NCBI GenBank assembly: GCA_049516595.1
Contig: JBEKSY010000008.1
Coordinates: forward strand, 1 to 64,000
Origin: JBEKHT01 sp049516595
Lineage (GTDB): Bacteria; Chloroflexota; Anaerolineae; Anaerolineales; RBG-16-64-43
DNA: 64,000 nt
Direction: 5' to 3'
Shown here: positions 57,943 to 64,000 of the stretch, one piece after another
Numbering within the stretch: the stretch's first letter is position 1
Layout of the letters: each line of letters begins with the position of its first letter
Program-made: the position numbers and the translations under genes
Notes under the pieces: model-generated
Databases searched by the model: none
Told to the model about the DNA's origin: nothing
What the model saw: only the letters and a program-made list of their open reading frames with translations

Positions 57943-59239
57943 GCCTCGTCCCGTGGGCCGCGACACCGCGGCCCGCAACTACCCCGAGCTGTTACGGCGC
58001 TACGTCCTGCTGCTCGACTTGGTACGAGACCTCAGCTCGGCCCTGCACCTCAGCGACCTGCTCGAGAGGGTATCTCTTGCGGCCACTCGCCTGCTGGAAT
58101 GCGAGGGAGCGGCCGTCATGCTCCTGGAGCCTCTCTCCGGGGATTTGCATGTGGAGGCCACGACCCACCCGGGCCTAGCCGTGCTTCGCATCCGGGAGGT
58201 TCCGCCGGATCGAAGTCTGGCGGGCATGGCGATCGCCTCCGGGGAACCGCTGGTCATGGGCCCCGAGGGCATTACACGGTGCATGGAAAACGGCCCGGTG
58301 CCCTACGAGCTGGCCCTGCTCGCCCCGAACGTTCCAAGCGCTTTCATCGGGGTGCCACTGGAGGGGAAGGTCCAAAAGATTGGAGTCCTGGAAGTGTTCT
58401 CCCGGGAATCCCGCGGGTTTACTCCCGAGGATGTGGCGGCGCTGCAAGCCCTGGCGGGCCAGGCCGCAGTAGCCATCGAGAGCATGAGGCTTTTCGAGCA
58501 AAGCGACCTCATCACCGAACTCGTGCACGAGATTCGGACACCTCTCACCGCGTTGGAAACCGCAGCGGCTCTGCTGGAGCGCTCGGACTTGAGGGAGACG
58601 CAGCGCAACTCGGTGCTGGGCACCCTTCGCCATGAGATCCGGCGGTTGGTGGAACTCACCGATGAGTACCTTGACCTGGCTCGGCTCGAATCAGGGCGCA
58701 ACCGCTACCAGCCGGAACGCTTCCAACTTGGCCCGCTGCTCTCAGAATGCGCCGAGATCGTGACCCCCCTCATGCATGCCCAGGAACTCCGATTTGTCCG
58801 CCAATTCGAGGCCGAGCCGCTCGAGCTTTTTGCGGACCGAGCGAGGATCAAGCAGGTAGTGCTCAATCTGCTTTCAAATGCCGTGAAATACAACCAGCCC
58901 AACGGTCTGGTGCTCCTGCGGACACGCCGGGTAAGCGCCCTCTCCGAAGGCGATGCTGATCAGGCTTGTATCGAGGTCAACGACTCCGGCCTGGGAATTG
59001 CGGAAGACAGCATGGGACACATCTTTGAAAGGTTCTTTCGCGGCAAGGTTGGCGAGTCGCGAGCGCCTGGCTCGGGACTGGGACTGTATATCGCACGCCA
59101 TATTGTCGAGAGTCACCGGGGCCGGATCGATGTGACTAGCAAGCTGGGAGAAGGGACCACCTTCACCGTTTGGCTGCCGGTGGCACCCCTGGGCGGAGTC
59201 CGGCCGGCCGGGGCTCCGCGCTCCATCATGGAACGTTGA
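57929..59239 (+). CDS. GAF-domain sensor histidine kinase
   Basis: Encodes about 436 residues without membrane segments, so it senses inside the cell. A GAF domain covers about 25-185 (LLECEGAAVMLLEPLSGDLHVEA, AFIGVPLEGKVQKIGVLEVFS). HisKA follows with the His box LVHEIRTPLTALETAAALLE. The ATPase has NLLSNAVKYN, DSGLGIAEDSMGHIFERFFRG and GSGLGLYIARHIVESH. The start is ATG 57929 (ATG 57917 is also possible); both overlap the sirtuin gene. With the CpaE-like receiver two genes upstream it may form a phosphorelay. Confidence 0.92.
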   Translation: MSLFEPRPVGRDTAARNYPELLRRYVLLLDLVRDLSSALHLSDLLERVSLAATRLLECEGAAVMLLEPLSGDLHVEATTHPGLAVLRIREVPPDRSLAGMAIASGEPLVMGPEGITRCMENGPVPYELALLAPNVPSAFIGVPLEGKVQKIGVLEVFSRESRGFTPEDVAALQALAGQAAVAIESMRLFEQSDLITELVHEIRTPLTALETAAALLERSDLRETQRNSVLGTLRHEIRRLVELTDEYLDLARLESGRNRYQPERFQLGPLLSECAEIVTPLMHAQELRFVRQFEAEPLELFADRARIKQVVLNLLSNAVKYNQPNGLVLLRTRRVSALSEGDADQACIEVNDSGLGIAEDSMGHIFERFFRGKVGESRAPGSGLGLYIARHIVESHRGRIDVTSKLGEGTTFTVWLPVAPLGGVRPAGAPRSIMER

Positions 59240-59283
59240 CCCCCCTCCGGGATCCAGCCGGATTGCATCCCCAGCGGCTTGGT

Positions 59284-60717
59284 CTAGCGGCCTGACAAGG
59301 TTTCCGGCGCTTGCGCGGGGGGCAGGTATTTCTCGACGGCCCAGCCACCCGCGCGGAGTAACTGCGTGGTGACCGCTGGATCCCCGGGCCGGATGCAAAG
59401 CGGATTAGTGCCCTGCAGCGCGCTGAGGACGTCCCCCATGGCGTCGCCCAGGTAGACCGGGACACCCAGTTGTCTTGCCAATTCAAGCGGAGAAACATCG
59501 TCCAGGCTCAAGGCTTGCGGATGGTCAAACATGCGCCTGGGAAGCACCAGGAACTCTCCGGGATCGCCAGATCGTAGCGCCTGGACGACCTCCCGGCCCA
59601 TCAGCAGCCCGGCAACGGTGACCGTGGGCCCCAGTCGATCGTTCGCCACCCCGACCACCTCGAGCGCCGTGCCGGCCAGGAGATTGAATTCACCAGCCGC
59701 TTTCTCGAGGATCGGCGCGAAAAGCGCGCCCGTTACCAGCGTGACGCGACGGCCCGGCAGCTTCCCTGACCACCTGCGCACCTCCGCCCGAATCGACTCC
59801 CACTCGTTGAGAAAGTCTCTCACCATGCCCATTCCGTTTTCTCGTAAGTCGAGGTTCTCGTAGTATGCATCGGGGGGAATGGGACGGTCAGCAACCAGAT
59901 ACCATTCATCCGTGAGAAAGGCAAAACGAGAGCCCAACTCAGCCAGGAACTCTCGCTGCCGAGCCTCCACTTGGTCCAGGATGGCCAGAGATTCTGCCGA
60001 AGTGAAGAGCCGATGACCATACTTGTGATGGCGCGTCAGCCCCACGGGCACCACCGAACACGACCGCACCCCCGGGTAGTACCGGGCCAGATCGGTGAGC
60101 GACCGATCCAGGTGCTCCCCGTCATTCCGGCCTGGAACGAGAACCAGCTGAGCATGTAACTCGATCCCATTTCGGACGAGGAAACGGATTTGGTCGAGGA
60201 TATCGGGCGCGGAAGGGTTGGCCAGGCAAGCCCGTCGCAACTCGAGTTCGGTCGCGTGGACGGAGACATACAATGGCGAGAGGTGCTGCTCAACGATGCG
60301 CTCCCAATCTCTCGCCTTCAGATTCGTGAGGGTCACGAAATGTCCGAAGAGAAACGAGTAGCGGTAATCGTCGTCCTTGACATACAGGGTGCGCCGCATG
60401 TGCGGCGCCGTCTGCAGCACAAAGCAAAAAGAACAGAGGTTGTTGCAGCGGCGGATGTCGATATCGAAGGTCGGGTGGTCGAATTCCAGGCCGAGGCTTT
60501 CCCCGGGCCGACGTCCCGCCTCCGCGCGCCGGGAGGTTCCTGCGCGATACCACACCAACTCCACCCGGTCTTCCGCAGCATAAAACTGGACATCCAAGAC
60601 GTCCTCGACCGCGTGGCCGTTGACCTCCAAGAGCAAGTCGCCAGGTTCAATCCCCAGGCGCTTCCCCAGGCTCCCTTCCTCTACCGCGCGGACTTTGCCC
60701 ATCACCTGGTCAGGCAC
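59284..60717 (-). CDS. DUF512-family radical-SAM-like protein with PDZ domain
   Basis: Encodes 477 residues. An N-terminal PDZ-like segment (about 5-60: VEEGSLGKRLGIEPGDLLLEVNGHAVED) precedes a cysteine cluster in RRCNNLCSFCFVLQ (C-x3-C-x2-C), typical of radical-SAM iron-sulfur binding, and a TIM-barrel-like part (VSVHATELELRRACLAN). The C-terminal DUF512 domain includes VTGALFAPILEK and the late motif LGDAMGDVLSALQG. These proteins are conserved in Firmicutes and Chloroflexota; the reaction is unknown to me. It follows plsC after 157 nt. Confidence 0.85.
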   Translation of the reverse strand: MPDQVMGKVRAVEEGSLGKRLGIEPGDLLLEVNGHAVEDVLDVQFYAAEDRVELVWYRAGTSRRAEAGRRPGESLGLEFDHPTFDIDIRRCNNLCSFCFVLQTAPHMRRTLYVKDDDYRYSFLFGHFVTLTNLKARDWERIVEQHLSPLYVSVHATELELRRACLANPSAPDILDQIRFLVRNGIELHAQLVLVPGRNDGEHLDRSLTDLARYYPGVRSCSVVPVGLTRHHKYGHRLFTSAESLAILDQVEARQREFLAELGSRFAFLTDEWYLVADRPIPPDAYYENLDLRENGMGMVRDFLNEWESIRAEVRRWSGKLPGRRVTLVTGALFAPILEKAAGEFNLLAGTALEVVGVANDRLGPTVTVAGLLMGREVVQALRSGDPGEFLVLPRRMFDHPQALSLDDVSPLELARQLGVPVYLGDAMGDVLSALQGTNPLCIRPGDPAVTTQLLRAGGWAVEKYLPPAQAPETLSGR

Positions 60718-60874
60718 AGTTCAGCCCTCTGTCCGGAAAGACCCGCAGGCCTCTCCAACGAGAATACTGTCCGCGGGCGACGGGCCGGCGCAGAAATGGC
60801 CCCTTTCTGAAGAATCCAATCTGGTCCGGAAATGGGAACGCAGGCTCATCCATCCGAGTGGAGTGGGCTTGGTC

Positions 60875-61615
60875 TTAGAGAAGGGTAAGATGCTTGGGAA
60901 GGGACGGGACAAGGGCGGCATAAACCCCCCTGCGAGAAGGAGGAAGCATCGCAGCCACCTGACTCATCGCCTCGTCCGTCATTTCCCGCAGTTGTTCGCG
61001 AAGCGACTCGCCCGGCGCAGCGTGCAATCGAAACGGCCGCCCAAACGTGATCTGTGCTCCCCCCCCAGCCCAGCGCTTGGGTTCCACGGAGGGGTATCCC
61101 ACCGTTCCGTCGATCGCGACCGGGACTACGGGAGCGCCCGAGCGGATGGCCAGGAAGGCCATGCCTTCCTTCCCCTGTTGCAAAGCCGGGCTTCTCGTGC
61201 CCTCGGGAGCAACCAGGACGATCTCTCCCGCCTCCAGCACCTCCAGCGCCATGGCCAACGCCCGCCGATCCACCTCGCTGCGTCGGACCGGGATGACCCC
61301 GTAAAGCTTGGGGAAGATGCCGATGACCGGAAGGCTGTACACCTCAATCTTCGCCAAGGGCACGACCAGCCTTGGGGCGACGGCCATGACGACCAGTGGG
61401 TCCACAAAGGCAATATGGTTGATCATGAGGATCGCTGGGCCGGAGGCAGGAATGTTCTGCAACCCCTCGACGCGCTCGAGACGAATGAGCAGCCGGCAGA
61501 TAAAGTTTCTCAGCAGGAAGTGCAGGACGGTCCGGATCGGTACGTAGCGGGCATGGTCATAAGGGCGCCCCCCCCATGCGAACCGCCTTTTCCCTAAGAT
61601 CGCTGCCTGGTTCAC
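60875..61615 (-). CDS. plsC: 1-acylglycerol-3-phosphate acyltransferase
   Basis: Encodes 246 residues. It makes phosphatidic acid from lysophosphatidic acid. The acyltransferase motif is MINHIAFVDPL (H-x4-D), with the second motif in LVAPEGTRSPA. One hydrophobic N-terminal segment (LHFLLRNFICRLLI) suggests membrane association. The N-terminal ATG is at 61615; a conserved-looking tail ends at 60875. It lies 56 nt downstream of cmk in the same direction, a neighbourhood seen in many bacteria. Confidence 0.93.
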   Translation of the reverse strand: MNQAAILGKRRFAWGGRPYDHARYVPIRTVLHFLLRNFICRLLIRLERVEGLQNIPASGPAILMINHIAFVDPLVVMAVAPRLVVPLAKIEVYSLPVIGIFPKLYGVIPVRRSEVDRRALAMALEVLEAGEIVLVAPEGTRSPALQQGKEGMAFLAIRSGAPVVPVAIDGTVGYPSVEPKRWAGGGAQITFGRPFRLHAAPGESLREQLREMTDEAMSQVAAMLPPSRRGVYAALVPSLPKHLTLL

Positions 61616-61671
61616 GCTAATGACTCCCTATCAGCTATTGGTGTCGGCGCCCGGAAGGCTGAGCCATCCGC

Positions 61672-62418
61672 CTACTCAAATGGCTGCGAGCCCTCTGTGG
61701 CTTTTCCTGCCCGCCCCAGCTCGGCAGGTCCTTTTGAGACCAAAGCCTCCGCCAGCTCATAGACCTCCTGAACATTGAGCCAGGTGGAGTCGATATAGAT
61801 GGCATCTCCCGCTGCCCGCAGAGGGGCCACCGAGCGCTTCGTGTCGATGCGATCCCGTTCCCCCAGCGAACTGCGCACCTCTTCCAGAGGGGGAGCTGAG
61901 CCTCTGGCCTTGAGCTCCGCGTGGCGGCGCCTCGCACGTTCTTCCAAAGAGGCATCCAGGAAAATCTTCAGATCCGCCTCCGGCAGAACCACCGTTCCAA
62001 TGTCTCGCCCGACCATCACCACGCGCCCACGCAGGCCGATGCGGCGTTGTTGAGCCGAGAGCGCCCGGCGGACTCCCGCAAAGACGGACACGGGGGAGAC
62101 TAGCTGATCCACCTGCTCTGACCGGATCAGCCAGGTCACATCTTCCCCATCCAACAAGACTGTGCAAGGTCTCCCATCCTTCTCGCTCGGAGCACGAACG
62201 TCAATAGTGATTCGCTCGGCCAGCTCCGTCAGATCCGCCTCGTCCGAGGTCGATAATCCTTTCCGCATCGCGGCCAAGGTGAGCGCGCGGTACATCACCC
62301 CCGTGTCAAAATAGAGGTACCCCAGATGCTCTGCCAAGCGTCGGGCAAGCGTGGTCTTGCCGGAGGCTGCCGTCCCGTCAATCGCGATGATTCCGGAGTC
62401 TCTTACCCCCCCCGCCAT
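61672..62418 (-). CDS. cmk: Cytidylate kinase
   Basis: Encodes 248 residues. It phosphorylates CMP and dCMP. The P-loop is IIAIDGTAASGKTTLARRLA, and YFDTGVMYRALTLAAM, RGRVVMVGRDIGTVVLPEADLKIFLDAS, RARRRHAELKARG and the lid region are typical of bacterial Cmk. ATG 62418 is the start preceding the P-loop; the frame is open to 62535 but would overlap the neighbour. The gene lies 19 nt after the stop of the membrane-protein gene upstream. The C-terminal extension (KATEGSQPFE) is unremarkable. Confidence 0.94.
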   Translation of the reverse strand: MAGGVRDSGIIAIDGTAASGKTTLARRLAEHLGYLYFDTGVMYRALTLAAMRKGLSTSDEADLTELAERITIDVRAPSEKDGRPCTVLLDGEDVTWLIRSEQVDQLVSPVSVFAGVRRALSAQQRRIGLRGRVVMVGRDIGTVVLPEADLKIFLDASLEERARRRHAELKARGSAPPLEEVRSSLGERDRIDTKRSVAPLRAAGDAIYIDSTWLNVQEVYELAEALVSKGPAELGRAGKATEGSQPFE

Positions 62419-62437
62419 GTTGGTCTCGGCTTCTGCC

Positions 62438-64000
62438 TTACCCCTTTCCGGCGTCCGGGTTCTGCACGTCTTCGCGAACCCACAAGATGACCCGCTCGGC
62501 TCGAGTTGGACCCATTCGGTAAATCCACCAGGCAAACAAATCCGGGGGGAAATCGGTCCAGGCCCGATGCATCTGGACGGTAAAAGGCTCTCCCATGTAC
62601 GAGGCCGGGAAAGGCGGGTCGGGTTGATTTCCAGCTACCTCCATGGAGAGGTACACGGCGGGCGCCGCACCTCCGCTCTGGATGGCGTAGGATGCTTTGG
62701 GGAAAGATCTGAGCGCCCAGCCCAGCGCACCGTTAGGATTGCCCGAGACCACGATGGGCAAGTCCTGAGCGGTGCCGGTCTGCCATTCCGAGACTTGCTG
62801 CAAGTTGCTCACCAGGAAGCTGAGTTGATTGGTCGTGGCAGACGCCCACCACAGTTCATTGGCCTCCCCCCGCCGGTTCAATCCGAGACCCGCCGCCGCT
62901 GAGATCTGGCCAATCAGGAGGAGAATCCCAACAGCCAGGCCCAGGCCGGCGGCCGCTACACTCACGTTCTCGCTCCAACTCGTGGCAAAAAGGCCAGCGA
63001 TGACAATCATGGCCAGGATCGCGACCGCGCCGACTCCAAGGCGAAGTGCGGCGGAGCTGTCCGGAACTTGTCCTCCCAAAACCGCATGGCCGGCAAAACT
63101 CTGCCAGGCGAAAACCCCCAGCGCGAGGCTCACCATGAGCTGGCCCCGGCTCGCCCAACGGCTGTGAGAGGCAGCGAACGCACATAGGGTTCGGTAGGCA
63201 CCCTTGCCCGCCAAGAGCGCCATGGGGAAGATAACCCAGATCGCATCCGCCGGGGATCGCCCGGGACGAAAGAGCGACCAGACAGCCCCGAGGGCAAAGA
63301 AAACCAGAAGGAGAGTCCAGCCTCGACCCGGACGCCCGCCAAGTATGATGGCGGCAGCCGTCAGGCAACCAACAAACGCAAGACCTTCATATCCCAGCAG
63401 CAGGAGAGCCATCTCGCCGATGGAATAGCCGCTAGGTTGAACCAGCTCGGCGGCCCACCTTTGGAGCCCTGAGGCGAATACCCCCAACCCGGCTGGGAAA
63501 ATGATTCCGGTTACGGCGATCGCGAACGACAAGGCGCCGGCCATCCAAAAACGGGACGATCGCCACAAGGTTGAGGCATCTTCCCGAGGGTTCTCCTCCT
63601 TGCCCTCGGCCGAAATCCTCTCCTTGGCCAAGAGGGAAACGATCACGACCGCCAACACGAGGAGGAGCAGGCCGGTTAGGCCATCGGTCCCGGTGGCCAA
63701 GGCCACGCCCGCACAAATCCCGGCCATCCCGGGCCGCTTCGCCAGTTGTCCCTCCGCGGCAAGCAGAAGCAGGATGCCGACCGGGAGAAGGGCAAGGGTC
63801 GCTCCCCCCGACAGGTGCGAAATCGCGGTGATCCCCGGGGAGAGCGCAAGCAGGAAAGAGGCCAGAATCGCTTCCGTCCTGGCCAAGACCTGTTTCATCC
63901 AGAGAGGAAGAAGGACCACGGCGCTCCCCGCCAGAGCGGGCCACAGCCGAGCCCAGAAGCTGCTCGCTCCTGCGACGAAAAACAAAGCCGCCGTGAGGAC
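62438..64000 (-). CDS. Multi-pass membrane glycosyltransferase-like protein (partial, cut by the right edge)
   Basis: At least 520 residues; the 5' end lies beyond the window, and the frame is open to 64000 (begins VLTAALFFVAGASS). It has at least ten transmembrane helices (e.g. ALSFAIAVTGIIFPAGLGVF, VGAVAILAMIVIAGLFATS) and a C-terminal soluble domain ending WWIYRMGPTRAERVILWVRED. This resembles GT39/Agl23-like polyprenol-linked sugar transferases that act outside the membrane. That assignment is from the overall pattern. Its 3' end lies just upstream of cmk. Confidence 0.75.
   Translation of the reverse strand, partial: VLTAALFFVAGASSFWARLWPALAGSAVVLLPLWMKQVLARTEAILASFLLALSPGITAISHLSGGATLALLPVGILLLLAAEGQLAKRPGMAGICAGVALATGTDGLTGLLLLVLAVVIVSLLAKERISAEGKEENPREDASTLWRSSRFWMAGALSFAIAVTGIIFPAGLGVFASGLQRWAAELVQPSGYSIGEMALLLLGYEGLAFVGCLTAAAIILGGRPGRGWTLLLVFFALGAVWSLFRPGRSPADAIWVIFPMALLAGKGAYRTLCAFAASHSRWASRGQLMVSLALGVFAWQSFAGHAVLGGQVPDSSAALRLGVGAVAILAMIVIAGLFATSWSENVSVAAAGLGLAVGILLLIGQISAAAGLGLNRRGEANELWWASATTNQLSFLVSNLQQVSEWQTGTAQDLPIVVSGNPNGALGWALRSFPKASYAIQSGGAAPAVYLSMEVAGNQPDPPFPASYMGEPFTVQMHRAWTDFPPDLFAWWIYRMGPTRAERVILWVREDVQNPDAGKG

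Overview
The window is GC-rich bacterial chromosome. It most resembles Chloroflexota (Anaerolineae-like); this is inferred from gene content, not from a marker gene. The clues are the lower mevalonate pathway in its isopentenyl-phosphate-kinase form (mevalonate kinase 12143-13072, phosphomevalonate-decarboxylase-type enzyme 30260-31237, isopentenyl phosphate kinase 31222-32016), a Ser/Thr kinase with a C-terminal beta-propeller, tightly overlapping operons, and frequent GTG/TTG starts.

Layout. 1-640 holds a decayed transposase. 922-5080 is pth-mfd. 5214-13072 is one long plus-strand operon: Ser/Thr kinase, PP2C phosphatase, vWA protein, FHA protein, a small protein, OmpR-type response regulator, Ras-like GTPase, UbiA-type prenyltransferase and mevalonate kinase. 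Most junctions are 4-nt stop/start overlaps. 13175-19819 (minus) has an enolase-superfamily enzyme, a GNAT protein, an NAD-dependent epimerase-like protein, a frameshifted osmC and a DnaQ-DinG helicase. 20195-23553 (plus) has malate dehydrogenase, citrate synthase and an HD-GYP response regulator. A tandem RNase H with a dead second domain, an M23-glycosidase fusion, acylphosphatase, an exonuclease, a HEAT protein and RseP follow. Next come the isoprenoid pair, an amber-interrupted uridine kinase, and a TetR-controlled ABC exporter (33130-35488).

35718-47405 is an integrated element in a tRNA-Thr(CGU) gene, bounded by a 15-bp identical core. It has an AlpA-like regulator, a chain of small overlapping genes, a lambda-O-like replication protein with three iterons inside its own coding sequence, a coiled-coil (scaffold-like) gene broken by a stop codon, a prohead-protease-like protein, and a tyrosine integrase split by a frameshift. 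There is no terminase, portal or capsid gene, so it looks like a phage satellite or remnant rather than a full prophage. Its right half carries cargo that looks defensive: a zinc-ribbon protein, a HEPN-like protein with an RX5H motif, a caspase-family protease and a membrane-anchored partner. This is the most novel part of the window.

47556-64000 returns to chromosome: SDR, Lon, FolC, a 1080-residue sensor kinase, a CpaE-like receiver-ATPase fusion, a sirtuin, a GAF histidine kinase, a DUF512 radical-SAM-like protein, PlsC, cytidylate kinase and a membrane glycosyltransferase-like gene cut by the right edge. Several genes (osmC, udk, the coiled-coil gene, the integrase) are broken by a single base change. 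They may be real pseudogenes or consensus errors of a metagenome-type assembly; read data would decide.
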